Shown: positions 38,206 through 46,329 of the stretch, piece by piece
How the letters are laid out: every line of letters starts with the position of its first letter
Position numbering within the stretch: position 1 is the stretch's first letter
Source of the DNA: Robertkochia aurantiaca
GTDB taxonomy: Bacteria; Bacteroidota; Bacteroidia; Flavobacteriales; Flavobacteriaceae
NCBI RefSeq assembly: GCF_020166495.1
Contig: NZ_JAINZS010000002.1
Coordinates: 434,001 to 498,000, forward strand
Length of the DNA stretch: 64,000 nt
Direction: 5' to 3'
The notes under the pieces: model-generated
Databases searched by the model: none
Told to the model about the DNA's origin: nothing
Seen by the model: only the letters and a program-made list of their open reading frames with translations
Translations under genes and position numbers: made by a program

Positions 38206-38276
38206 CACGGGTGGAGAGATTCGAACTCCCATCAACGGTTTTGGAGACCGCTATTCTACCCTTGAACTACACCCGT
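38206..38276 (-). tRNA. tRNA-Trp (anticodon CCA)
   Basis: Minus-strand cloverleaf with acceptor ACGGGTG/CACCCGT, anticodon stem GCGGT/ACCGT and loop CTCCAAA giving CCA. It lies between tuf and secE, as usual in the phylum, and probably is cut from the same transcript. Confidence 0.95.
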
Positions 38277-38283
38277 TTATTCA

Positions 38284-38328
38284 AGTTCAAAGGCATCCCG
38301 TCAAACGAGACAGGACACCCTTTGAACT
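38284..38328 (-). promoter_or_regulatory. hairpin between tuf and tRNA-Trp
   Basis: GTTCAAAGG pairs with CCTTTGAAC around a second GC-rich stem. On the minus strand it follows the tuf stop by 18 bases and ends 8 bases before the tRNA, without a long T-run. It may be a partial terminator or an RNA processing site that frees the tRNA. Confidence 0.5.
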
Positions 38329-38345
38329 TTATATATACTCTACAA

Positions 38346-39533
38346 TTAGTCTAAGATCTCAGTCACCTGACCAGCTCCTACAGTTCTACCACCCTCACGG
38401 ATAGCGAAACGTAGACCTTTGTTCAGTGCGATAGGCTGAAGAAGATCAACAGTAATGGTAAGGTTATCACCTGGCATTACCATCTCAACTCCGTCAGGAA
38501 GAGAAATAGTACCGGTTACGTCAGTTGTACGAACGTAGAACTGCGGACGGTAGTTATTGTGGAATGGGGTGTGACGTCCACCTTCTTCTTTTTTCAGGAT
38601 ATACACCTCAGCTTTGAATTTAGCGTGAGGAGTTACTGATCCTGGCTTACAGATAACCATACCTCTTTTGATATCCTTCTTCTCGATACCTCTCAGTAGG
38701 ATACCTACGTTATCACCAGCTTCACCACGGTCAAGGATCTTACGGAACATCTCAACCCCGGTAATAGTAGAAGTAAGCTTCTCAGCCCCCATACCGATAA
38801 TATCTACAGGATCTCCGGTTTTAGCAACTCCAGACTCGATACGCCCGGTAGCTACAGTACCACGACCTGTAATGGTGAATACATCCTCGATAGGCATAAG
38901 GAAATCCTTATCCACATCACGCTGAGGAAGCTCGATCCACTCATCAACAGCCTCCATAAGCTTCATAACAGAGTCAACCCACTTTTGCTCCCCGTTCAGG
39001 GCTCCAAGTGCAGATCCTGGAATTACAGGTCCGTTATCTCCGTCATACTCGTAGAAAGAAAGAAGCTCTCTTACTTCCATCTCAACCAGCTCAAGAAGCT
39101 CCTCGTCATCAACCATATCCACTTTGTTAAGGAATACAACGATTCTTGGAACTCCTACCTGACGACCAAGAAGGATGTGCTCACGTGTTTGTGGCATAGG
39201 ACCATCGGTAGCAGCTACAACCAGGATAGCTCCGTCCATCTGAGCAGCACCGGTAACCATGTTCTTTACGTAGTCAGCGTGACCAGGACAGTCAACGTGA
39301 GCGTAGTGACGGTTAGCAGTTTGATACTCTACGTGTGATGTATTAATAGTAATACCTCTCTCTTTTTCTTCAGGAGCGTTATCGATAGAGTCGAATGAAC
39401 GTGCTGCAGAAAGACCAGCGTCTGCCAATACCTTGGTAATGGCAGCAGTCAAAGTAGTTTTACCGTGATCGACGTGTCCAATAGTACCTATATTTAAGTG
39501 CGGTTTGGAACGATCAAAAGTTTCCTTTGCCAT
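38346..39533 (-). CDS. tuf: elongation factor Tu
   Basis: The 395-residue GTPase carries GHVDHGKTT (P-loop), [12 protein letters not shown] (switch I end), DCPGHADYV (G3), NKVDMVDD (G4) and SALGALNG (G5), then two beta-barrel domains with [20 protein letters not shown]. It delivers aminoacyl-tRNA. It is flanked by tRNA genes on both sides, so it is cotranscribed with them. Confidence 0.99.
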   Translation of the reverse strand: MAKETFDRSKPHLNIGTIGHVDHGKTTLTAAITKVLADAGLSAARSFDSIDNAPEEKERGITINTSHVEYQTANRHYAHVDCPGHADYVKNMVTGAAQMDGAILVVAATDGPMPQTREHILLGRQVGVPRIVVFLNKVDMVDDEELLELVEMEVRELLSFYEYDGDNGPVIPGSALGALNGEQKWVDSVMKLMEAVDEWIELPQRDVDKDFLMPIEDVFTITGRGTVATGRIESGVAKTGDPVDIIGMGAEKLTSTITGVEMFRKILDRGEAGDNVGILLRGIEKKDIKRGMVICKPGSVTPHAKFKAEVYILKKEEGGRHTPFHNNYRPQFYVRTTDVTGTISLPDGVEMVMPGDNLTITVDLLQPIALNKGLRFAIREGGRTVGAGQVTEILD

Positions 39534-39589
39534 GATTTAATAATTTTAATCTTAGTTATATATTAGTGTTCAAATTTAAACGCAACTAG

Positions 39590-39661
39590 AGCCAATGACG
39601 AGAATTGAACTCGTGACCTCTTCCTTACCAAGGAAGCGCTCTACCCCTGAGCTACATCGGC
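39590..39661 (-). tRNA. tRNA-Thr (anticodon GGT)
   Basis: Minus-strand cloverleaf with acceptor GCCGATG/CATTGGC, anticodon stem CTTCC/GGAAG and loop TTGGTAA. It lies 56 bases upstream of tuf in the tRNA cluster. Confidence 0.95.
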
Positions 39662-39777
39662 TTTTATTTTCAAAAAACCCTTCAGTCTGCACCGAAACCC
39701 CAGACAGCCCGAGAAGTATCACCGGATTTTCTCCGAAGATAACAGTTCTGCAGGTATTCGTTTCAGGGTGGATTTAG

Positions 39778-39850
39778 AGCGGGAGACGAGGTTCGAACTC
39801 GCGACATTCAGCTTGGAAGGCTGACGCTCTACCAACTGAGCTACTCCCGC
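39778..39850 (-). tRNA. tRNA-Gly (anticodon TCC)
   Basis: Minus-strand cloverleaf with acceptor GCGGGAG/CTCCCGC, anticodon stem TCAGC/GCTGA and loop CTTCCAA. T loop GTTCGAAC is intact. Confidence 0.95.
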
Positions 39851-39952
39851 TTTAATTTAGATTTGACGACCCGGCAGGTCATCCAGTAAGCTCATCCACC
39901 TCTCACGAGGTTGTTATCGGTAAAACTTTCGATGTCTTTCGAAAATTTAAAG

Positions 39953-40035
39953 TGGGGAGAGCAGGATTCGAACCTGCGAAGGTAAAAACCAACAGATTTA
40001 CAGTCTGTCCTCGTTGGCCGCTTGAGTATCTCCCC
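39953..40035 (-). tRNA. tRNA-Tyr (anticodon GTA)
   Basis: An 83-base class II tRNA on the minus strand: acceptor GGGGAGA/TCTCCCC, anticodon loop CTGTAAA and a long variable arm, as expected for Tyr. Confidence 0.95.
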
Positions 40036-40216
40036 TCAGTATTTTAATGAACGCTCAAGGATCAAATTTCCTTGTCTTGTCTCATATTTTGACTCGGCAA
40101 AAATAGACATTTTATCTTATTCTCCTAGTTATTTTTCAATCGGATTAAAAAAAGTTTTTTCTCCTCTTTAAAAAGACCTAGTTCTATTACAAACCTCGTC
40201 AAAATTTCACTATTTC

Positions 40217-40260
40217 AGAGCCGATAGAGGGACTTCCCTCGCCCGGACTCGGGACCTGCT
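40217..40260 (-). pseudogene. broken duplicate of the tRNA-Thr(TGT) 3' end
   Basis: Bases 40217-40234 are identical (18 of 18) to 40321-40338, the 3' end plus flank of the tRNA-Thr gene. A second block GGACTCGGGACCTGCT nearby matches the T-arm and variable region with deletions and a 10-base insertion. No anticodon arm is present, so it is not a working tRNA. It could be a scar from element integration or a recombination remnant. Confidence 0.7.
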
Positions 40261-40322
40261 TCTCGCCCCTCAGTTTATTTCAAAAACCTGAGCAAAACGA
40301 TAAAATACAGTCTTTCAATAAG

Positions 40323-40396
40323 AGCCGATAGAGGGACTCGAACCCACGACCTGCTGATTACAAATCAGCTGCTCTAGCCAGCTGAGCTACATCGGC
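40323..40396 (-). tRNA. tRNA-Thr (anticodon TGT)
   Basis: Minus-strand cloverleaf: acceptor GCCGATG/TATCGGC, anticodon stem GCTGA/TCAGC and loop TTTGTAA. It is the first tRNA of the cluster after hpf. Confidence 0.95.
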
Positions 40397-40486
40397 ACTT
40401 TACACTAAAAAAGTCCGCTATTTCTAACGGACTGCAAATGTATAGAAATAATTCTTTTTACAAAATAAATTTCAAAAAATTTTGCC

Positions 40487-40789
40487 CTATACGTAAGGCC
40501 TGATCTTGCGTTTGCGCTTAGTCAATAAACGCTGCAAAGAATCAGCCGCTTTATCGATGGCTTCCTCAAAACTCTTACCCTGTTTTTTAACCACCAGCTC
40601 ATCACCGGGAACATGCACTTTCAATTCAGCGATCTTGTTTTCCTTGGCACTGGTATTCAACAGCTTCAGGTATACATCAGAATAGATAACCCGGTCGTAG
40701 AACGTTTCCATCTTATCCATCCGTCTTTGAACAAACTGCACCAACTGAGGCTGCACGTTGAAGTTCACCGATTGCATATTCACATCCAT
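40487..40789 (-). CDS. hpf: ribosome hibernation-promoting factor (HPF/YfiA, short form)
   Basis: This 100-residue protein has the beta-alpha-beta-beta-beta-alpha pattern of HPF: MQSVNFNVQPQLVQFVQRRMDKMETFYDRV, then ELKVHVPGDELVVKKQG and a Lys/Arg-rich end (LLTKRKRKIRPYV). It binds the 30S decoding site in stationary phase. It lies 47 bases after xerC on the same strand. Confidence 0.93.
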   Translation of the reverse strand: MDVNMQSVNFNVQPQLVQFVQRRMDKMETFYDRVIYSDVYLKLLNTSAKENKIAELKVHVPGDELVVKKQGKSFEEAIDKAADSLQRLLTKRKRKIRPYV

Positions 40790-40836
40790 ATTCTCAATAT
40801 TTAAAGGTTACACTTTTTGTTAAACGCTCCTGTCAT

Positions 40837-41721
40837 TTATTTATTTCGCGGATGACTGCCATATTGCTTCTTTAATTCGGCCAGACTGTTGTGGGTATAC
40901 ACCTGTGTGGAAGCCAGGCTGCTGTGCCCCAAAAGTTCCTTCACCGAATTCAGGTCTGCCCCGTTGTTCAGCATATGAGTAGCAAATGTGTGCCTCAGAA
41001 TATGCGGACTCCTTTTCACCTTCACTGAAACCCGGGCAAAGTACTCATTGATGATCCGGTAGACCAAATTATCATAAACAGGCAACCCATTGCTTCGCAA
41101 AAAAAGATAATCTTTCGAAGCAGACACCTCCACATCATCCCTGAACTTCAAATAGGTCACCAGGGTCTCCTCCAAAAAAGGCAGCAAGGGCAGTAACCGC
41201 TCCTTGTTTCGCTTCCCCCTTACCTTCAGCAAACCATTTGCCCTGTCGATATCATGTATTCTCAGATCTGTGAGTTCGGCGCGCCGCATTCCCGTCGCAT
41301 AGAACATCTCTACTATGAGACGATCCCTGCTTCCTTCAAAATCAACCGCATCGGGAAGCAACTCAAAGGCCTTGTTCATCTCCTTTTCAGAAAAAGGCAC
41401 CTCAACCTTCTTATCGGTCTTCAGCGCCCTGTGCTTTGAAAGCGGATTTACGCCCACCTCACCAATTTTCATCAGGTAGCGGTAATAGGCGTTTAAAGAA
41501 GACAGTTTACGGTTTACACTTCGGTTACCCAAACCGGTATTGACCAAATGCACGATCCACCCCCTTATCTCTGCGTATGATATAGCCCCGGGATCTGTAC
41601 CGAGCACCTGGTCTTCAAGAAAATCGCTGAATGAAAGCAGGTCACGACGATAAGCGGTAACCGTATGCGAAGAGTAGTTTTTTTCCTTATTCAGGTAATC
41701 TGCAAATTTATCGATCAGCAT
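40837..41721 (-). CDS. xerC: tyrosine recombinase XerC
   Basis: The 294-residue recombinase has an N-terminal SAM-like DNA-binding domain (residues 1-85) and a catalytic domain. Visible catalytic residues are Arg in GMRRAELTDL (~145), HILRHTFATHML (His and Arg, ~243-254), and LLGHSSLASTQVYTH (His and nucleophilic Tyr, ~264-278). Its place between rpsU and hpf is conserved in Bacteroidota, so it is the housekeeping dimer-resolution enzyme, not an element integrase. Confidence 0.95.
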   Translation of the reverse strand: MLIDKFADYLNKEKNYSSHTVTAYRRDLLSFSDFLEDQVLGTDPGAISYAEIRGWIVHLVNTGLGNRSVNRKLSSLNAYYRYLMKIGEVGVNPLSKHRALKTDKKVEVPFSEKEMNKAFELLPDAVDFEGSRDRLIVEMFYATGMRRAELTDLRIHDIDRANGLLKVRGKRNKERLLPLLPFLEETLVTYLKFRDDVEVSASKDYLFLRSNGLPVYDNLVYRIINEYFARVSVKVKRSPHILRHTFATHMLNNGADLNSVKELLGHSSLASTQVYTHNSLAELKKQYGSHPRNK

Positions 41722-41766
41722 GCAGAATGGATTTACTCAAATGTAACCAAATTGGCGGTAACTTAA

Positions 41767-41800
41767 AAGAAAAAGCCCCTGCTTAACAAGCAAGGGCTCT
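41767..41800 (-). terminator. Rho-independent terminator after rpsU
   Basis: On the minus strand AGCCCTTGCTT pairs with AAGCAGGGGCT and is followed by TTTTTCTTTT, 20 bases after the rpsU stop. It separates rpsU from xerC, so read-through would be partial. Confidence 0.85.
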
Positions 41801-41820
41801 TTTATATTATTTCGACAGGC

Positions 41821-42015
41821 TTACAGGTTTTCCTGATCTCTCAGTTGCTGCACGTAAGCTGCTTTTTGAATCTGCGCTCTGCGCTCAACTGAAGGCTTTG
41901 AAAATTGCTGTCTGCCTCTTAGCTGACGCATCGTTCCTGTACGATCGAATTTTCGCTTGTAACGCTTCAGCGCTCTGTCGATGTTTTCTCCTTCTTTAAT
42001 AGGTATAATTAACAT
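41821..42015 (-). CDS. rpsU: 30S ribosomal protein S21
   Basis: The 64-residue basic protein has the S21 pattern (IPIKEGENIDRALKRYKRKFDRTGTMRQLR). In Flavobacterium, S21 with S18 and S6 hides the anti-Shine-Dalgarno end of 16S rRNA. Its own gene has a perfect Shine-Dalgarno here, which fits the reported control where ribosomes lacking S21 translate rpsU well. It has its own promoter and terminator. Confidence 0.97.
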   Translation of the reverse strand: MLIIPIKEGENIDRALKRYKRKFDRTGTMRQLRGRQQFSKPSVERRAQIQKAAYVQQLRDQENL

Positions 42016-42023
42016 GAGTTCAC

Positions 42024-42031
42024 CACCTCCT
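42024..42031 (-). promoter_or_regulatory. strong Shine-Dalgarno of rpsU
   Basis: AGGAGGTG on the minus strand, extended to AAAGGAGGTGG, stands 8 bases before the rpsU ATG. It is the only such perfect site I noticed in this window, in a lineage that otherwise ignores this signal. It fixes the rpsU start and suggests autoregulation through S21-free ribosomes. Confidence 0.9.
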
Positions 42032-42046
42032 TTCTTTTACGAGCGG

Positions 42047-42078
42047 CAAATATATATCAAAATTTAAATATCAGACAA
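42047..42078 (-). promoter_or_regulatory. rpsU promoter
   Basis: The minus strand reads TTG-N21-TATATTTG with the -7 box at 42047-42054, which places the start of transcription about 25 bases before the rpsU ATG, just upstream of the Shine-Dalgarno. Confidence 0.7.
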
Positions 42079-42082
42079 GAGA

Positions 42083-43222
42083 TTATTTTAAAATATTCCT
42101 GGAGATCACCAGCTTCTGTATTTCGGTGGTTCCCTCCCCTATCGTACAAAGCTTGGCATCACGGTAAAACTTCTCAACCGGAAAATCCTTTGTATACCCG
42201 TAGCCTCCATGAATCTGAACGGCTTCATTAGCTACCTTCACACAAACCTCAGAGGCATACATCTTGCACATAGCGCTAAGGGTGGTCATTTTTCTCCCGG
42301 CGTTCTTTTCGAATGCCGCCTTGTGAAGCAGCAATTCAGAGGCTTCGATCTCGGTCGCCATATCGGCCAGTTTGAAAGCGATTCCCTGGAATTTCGAAAT
42401 TGGCTTGCCAAACTGCTCCCGCTCCTTCGAATATTTCAACGAGGCTTCATAGGCACCCTTCGCGATTCCAAGCGAAAGTGCTCCTATGGAAATACGACCT
42501 CCATCAAGTATTTTCATCGACTGTATAAAGCCATCTCCCACTTCTCCCAGGCGATTGCTGTCGGGTATGCGACAATCCTGAAAAATAAGCTCAGCAGTCT
42601 CACTGGCCCGCATTCCCAGTTTATCTTCCTTTTTACCGCTGCTGAAACCGGGTGTCCCTTTCTCCACTACAAAAGCAGTCATCCCGTGAGAATCTCCCTT
42701 TTCACCCGTACGGACGATCACTACCGCTATATCTCCACTTTTACCATGGGTAATAAAATTTTTAGCGCCGTTTAACACCCATTCGTTCCCGTCTTTAACC
42801 GCAGTGGTATTCATTCCACCGGCATCAGAACCTGTATTATGTTCTGTAAGTCCCCAGGCCCCGATCCATTCAGCAGAAGCGAGTTTGGGTATCCATCGCT
42901 TTTTCTGTTCATCGTCGCCAAAAGACAAAATGTGATTTGTACAAAGTGAATTATGCGCCGCAACCGAAAGCCCGATAGAAGGATCCACCTTAGATATCTC
43001 TTCAATAATAGCAATATATTCATGATACCCCATACCTGATCCTCCGAGTGACTCAGGCACCAGCACACCCATAAAACCGAACTCTCCCGCCTTTTTGAAA
43101 AGCTCTACGGGAAACGTCTGTTTTTCATCCCATTCCATGATATGAGGACGGATATACTGCTCAGCAAAATCTTTTGCGGAAGCAGCCACCATCTGCTGGG
43201 TTTCAGAATAATCAAAATTCAT
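42083..43222 (-). CDS. acyl-CoA dehydrogenase
   Basis: This flavoenzyme of about 379 residues has the family motifs AWGLTEHNTGSDAGG (residues ~121-135), the FITHGKSGD region, ILDGGRISIGALSLGIAKGA (~236-255), QFGKPISKFQGIAFKLADM and QIHGGYGYTKDFPVEKFYRD (~336-355). The final GEGTTEIQKLVISR contains the probable catalytic Glu. It oxidises fatty acyl-CoA or branched acyl-CoA; chain length is uncertain. The ATG at 43222 fits family length, and ATG at 43246 adds 8 residues. A TATATTTG box (43270-43277, minus) lies inside the end of the upstream gene. Confidence 0.93.
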   Translation of the reverse strand: MNFDYSETQQMVAASAKDFAEQYIRPHIMEWDEKQTFPVELFKKAGEFGFMGVLVPESLGGSGMGYHEYIAIIEEISKVDPSIGLSVAAHNSLCTNHILSFGDDEQKKRWIPKLASAEWIGAWGLTEHNTGSDAGGMNTTAVKDGNEWVLNGAKNFITHGKSGDIAVVIVRTGEKGDSHGMTAFVVEKGTPGFSSGKKEDKLGMRASETAELIFQDCRIPDSNRLGEVGDGFIQSMKILDGGRISIGALSLGIAKGAYEASLKYSKEREQFGKPISKFQGIAFKLADMATEIEASELLLHKAAFEKNAGRKMTTLSAMCKMYASEVCVKVANEAVQIHGGYGYTKDFPVEKFYRDAKLCTIGEGTTEIQKLVISRNILK

Positions 43223-43257
43223 TTGAGAGGCAACTTCAAGCTCCATACTAGCAATTT

Positions 43258-44130
43258 TTATTTAACCCTCAAATATAGTCGAATTATGTCTATTTTCTCG
43301 GAAGGAAAATCTTGAATTTTTGTTAATTCATCAAGACTTTCGATGCGAAACTCCATACTTCTGTACGCTACGATACGGGCCGCCAGTGCTTCACTGAAGT
43401 ATGGCAGGGCAGCCAGCTCCTGAATACCTGCCCGGTTCACATCCAAGAGCTCGATCTCAGGCACCGACTGCAGTTCAAAGCGGGTCAGCAATTCATCGAT
43501 CACCTCCTCCTTCAACCCGTAGACATCCTCCAGCTGTTTCACATGAACGAAACCACCGATACTCTTCCGGTAGGAAACAATTCTGGCCGATAAGACCTCT
43601 CCTATTCCATACACCTCCCTGAGGGCTTCGGCACTGGCCGTGTTGAGATCTGCCTTTTCATATACCGTTCTCACTGCAGTTTCACGACCTCCCTTGCTGC
43701 CTTTGGCATAATACTCAGGAAGCCTGATGGAGGGTTCGAGCAATCTATACAGGCTGTCTGATAAATTAGTCACCTGTCTGAATTGTTTTTTAGAGCGTAT
43801 TTTGCCGCCGCGTTCAATAAAAAGAAAGAGACTGTCGATCTGGGCTGTGTTCAGGCCAAGCAGATAAGCCTTGTAATCATCCAGATAATTCGGATTAAAC
43901 GGATATATGGTATCACGGGAATGCCTTGAACGCAACTCAAGTATTGAATCGTACTCCCGCTGATATGATTTGAGAGCTATTGAATCTTCTGGTGTGAGCA
44001 CCAATTGTTCTCCGGGCGGCCATAAGTCGTGCCGATACCATATCACCAACTGCACAGCTATGATCAGTACCAATAAAAAAGCGGCCCCGTTTCTCTGTCG
44101 CTTATTGAAGTAGAAATGGGACCGCATCAT
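43258..44130 (-). CDS. ComEA-like helix-hairpin-helix membrane-anchored protein
   Basis: The protein of about 290 residues has one N-terminal membrane anchor (GAAFLLVLIIAVQLVIW) and a periplasmic region with helix-hairpin-helix repeats. They are ADLNTASAEALREVYGIGEV, followed by LLDVNRAGIQELAALPYFSE and a weaker earlier one (PFNPNYLDDYKAYLLGLNTA). Such proteins bind DNA; ComEA-type ones take part in DNA uptake. The ATG at 44130 (or the next codon) is chosen, giving a gap of 19 bases after the symporter. A longer frame would overlap that gene. Confidence 0.85.
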   Translation of the reverse strand: MMRSHFYFNKRQRNGAAFLLVLIIAVQLVIWYRHDLWPPGEQLVLTPEDSIALKSYQREYDSILELRSRHSRDTIYPFNPNYLDDYKAYLLGLNTAQIDSLFLFIERGGKIRSKKQFRQVTNLSDSLYRLLEPSIRLPEYYAKGSKGGRETAVRTVYEKADLNTASAEALREVYGIGEVLSARIVSYRKSIGGFVHVKQLEDVYGLKEEVIDELLTRFELQSVPEIELLDVNRAGIQELAALPYFSEALAARIVAYRSMEFRIESLDELTKIQDFPSEKIDIIRLYLRVK

Positions 44131-44149
44131 TTTTGTATTTCTAAAAGTA

Positions 44150-46228
44150 TTAAGAAGCCTTCTTAATCGGCTCTTTTTTGAAGAGCTGGTTGTTTTTGAG
44201 TTTCGACAAGTACTCACTCAGATCTTTTCTCACTTCTCCACTCATTATATAAAGACCGATGATATTCGGGAACGACATCGCCAGGATCATCATATCTGAG
44301 AAATCCAGTACGGCCCCCAGACTTACAGAAGCTCCCACGATCACGAAGAAGAGGAACAGAACTTTATACATCAGCTCGGTTCTTTTGCTCTTTCCGAAGA
44401 GATAGGTCCATGCACGCATCCCGTAGTAAGACCAAGAAATCATCGTAGAGAAAGCAAAAAGGAATACTGCAGCTGCCAACACATATGGGAACCAGGAGAT
44501 CACGCTTCCGAAAGCGTTCGAAGTAAGCTCTGCACCGGCTACTCCTGAAACTTCATGCATACCAGTAAAGATAAGAACGAGGGCGGTAAGGGTACACACC
44601 ACTACGGTATCGATAAAAGGCTCAAGCAAGGCAACAAAACCTTCTGAAGGCGGATGATTCGTTTTGGCCGCACTGTGTGCAATAGCAGCCGAACCAACTC
44701 CTGCCTCATTTGAGAATGCAGCCCTTTGGAATCCTACCACCAGTACTCCCAGAATACCCCCTTTCAAGGCAGAAGGACTGAAAGCACCTTCCCAGATTGC
44801 TCCGAAAGCAGGCCCGATATTTTCGATATTCACAAAGATCACCGCGAGAGCACCCAGTACATAAACCGCAGCCATAAAAGGAACGATCTTACCGGTCACC
44901 TTGGCGATACTGTTAATTCCTCCAATAATTACCACCCCAACCAGAACGGCAACGATAACTCCAAACCAGAATCCGTTTCCGTCAAGTCCGGGAAACTGAC
45001 CGCTCAGGATCTCAAATGACTGATTCGCCTGGAACATATTCCCTCCTCCGAAGGAAGCTCCAACCGCCAGTACAGCGAAGAATCCGGCCAGCACTTTTCC
45101 AAGTCCGGAAAGATTTCTCTTTTCCAGTCCGTACCTCAGATAGTTCATAGGCCCTCCGAATACACGCCCGTCAGGTAAAATATCACGATACTTTACCCCC
45201 AGGGTACACTCGACGAATTTCGAAGACATTCCCAGCAATCCGGCGAGGATCATCCAGAAAGTTGCTCCTGCTCCTCCGAGAGAAACCGCAACTGCTACCC
45301 CGGCGATATTTCCAAGTCCCACAGTCGCAGAAACAGCTGTGGCAAGAGCCTGGAAGTGAGTAATTCTACCAGGGGCATCAGGATCATCATATTTTCCACG
45401 AGCCAGCTGCAGCGAATGCTTGAAACCTCTCACGTTGATAAAGCCCATTCTGAAAGTGAAGAAAGCAGCCCCAAAAATCAACCAAACCACAATAAAAGGA
45501 ATGCTGTTGGTCTGCTTATCTCCATTAGGATGCAGCAGTGCCACCGGCTCGTCATAAACGATATCGGCAAAAACATCTGCATTGGTTTCGATCTTATCGG
45601 TGGTCTTCTTTCCGTCATAAATAACAGCTCCCTCGGCCACCAGGTGCTCAACGGCTCCGTTAGCTTCAGCTTCAGCAACGATCTCTTCCCCGTCATCGGT
45701 AGTGATCACAGCGATCTTCTGACCTTTCTTTACTTTAGCTCCGTCTTCCACCAGCCACTCAGAAAGGGTGTACTGTAGTGTTGTCTGAGTGGTCCAGCCC
45801 GGAATAGATATCATTTTCTTATCGGCATAGATCACCGGGTCATATATCCCTACAGCGGCAAAAGGGTCCCAGAATAATACAGAACCTAATCCTGCCACGG
45901 CAGGCGTCATGGTGCTGTTGAATACTTCAGGAATACCATCTGTATCGATCTCAAATTCTTTAGTTATACTATTTCCGGCCGCATCGGTCACAGTTACCTG
46001 GTGAGGAACACCTTCGGTAAGACCTACAGCCATCTCAGATTTCAGGGAAGTTCCCTGGTTACTCCATTTGTATTGATAGGGAGGAGTACCACCGGTAACA
46101 TCAAGGTCGATAACCCCATCGTTGATCCTCTTGGAAGGATTGTCGACAAAAGCCTCTACCTGTAAGTCCTGAGCAAAGCTTATTAAATTGAAAAAAGAAA
46201 AAAGGAGTAAGAGAAAAGTATTTCTCAT
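44150..46228 (-). CDS. AGCS sodium:amino-acid symporter with SprB-like and lipoyl-like N-terminal domains
   Basis: The last ~450 residues are a typical sodium:alanine symporter (ATAVSATVGLGNIAGVAVAV, FSNEAGVGSAAIAHSAAKT). Ahead of it lies an unusual 240-residue extension: a signal peptide (1-~20), a SprB-like Ig repeat (TGGTPPYQYKWSNQG, ~45-59), and a barrel-sandwich lipoyl-like domain (LSEWLVEDGAKVKKGQKIAV then NGAVEHLVAEGAVI). The position of the lipoyl Lys is DDG, so it is probably not modified. The extension should be periplasmic and could bind substrate or a partner. At 692 residues it is far longer than usual AGCS proteins (~450-550). Confidence 0.9.
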   Translation of the reverse strand: MRNTFLLLLFSFFNLISFAQDLQVEAFVDNPSKRINDGVIDLDVTGGTPPYQYKWSNQGTSLKSEMAVGLTEGVPHQVTVTDAAGNSITKEFEIDTDGIPEVFNSTMTPAVAGLGSVLFWDPFAAVGIYDPVIYADKKMISIPGWTTQTTLQYTLSEWLVEDGAKVKKGQKIAVITTDDGEEIVAEAEANGAVEHLVAEGAVIYDGKKTTDKIETNADVFADIVYDEPVALLHPNGDKQTNSIPFIVVWLIFGAAFFTFRMGFINVRGFKHSLQLARGKYDDPDAPGRITHFQALATAVSATVGLGNIAGVAVAVSLGGAGATFWMILAGLLGMSSKFVECTLGVKYRDILPDGRVFGGPMNYLRYGLEKRNLSGLGKVLAGFFAVLAVGASFGGGNMFQANQSFEILSGQFPGLDGNGFWFGVIVAVLVGVVIIGGINSIAKVTGKIVPFMAAVYVLGALAVIFVNIENIGPAFGAIWEGAFSPSALKGGILGVLVVGFQRAAFSNEAGVGSAAIAHSAAKTNHPPSEGFVALLEPFIDTVVVCTLTALVLIFTGMHEVSGVAGAELTSNAFGSVISWFPYVLAAAVFLFAFSTMISWSYYGMRAWTYLFGKSKRTELMYKVLFLFFVIVGASVSLGAVLDFSDMMILAMSFPNIIGLYIMSGEVRKDLSEYLSKLKNNQLFKKEPIKKAS

Positions 46229-46329
46229 ATAGCAGTAATTTAGGTTAATTTTATGTTAGATTTTTTGTAATCCGTCGCGCAATATCAAAAAAAATGCACT
46301 CTAAATCAAATTTAAAGGGTTAAATAAAT

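Noticed and set aside
40217-40260. An extra functional tRNA-Thr
   Set aside because: Only the 3' arm is present; there is no anticodon or D arm.
40837-41721. XerC-like gene as integrase of a mobile element
   Set aside because: Its position between rpsU and hpf is conserved core; no element is attached there.
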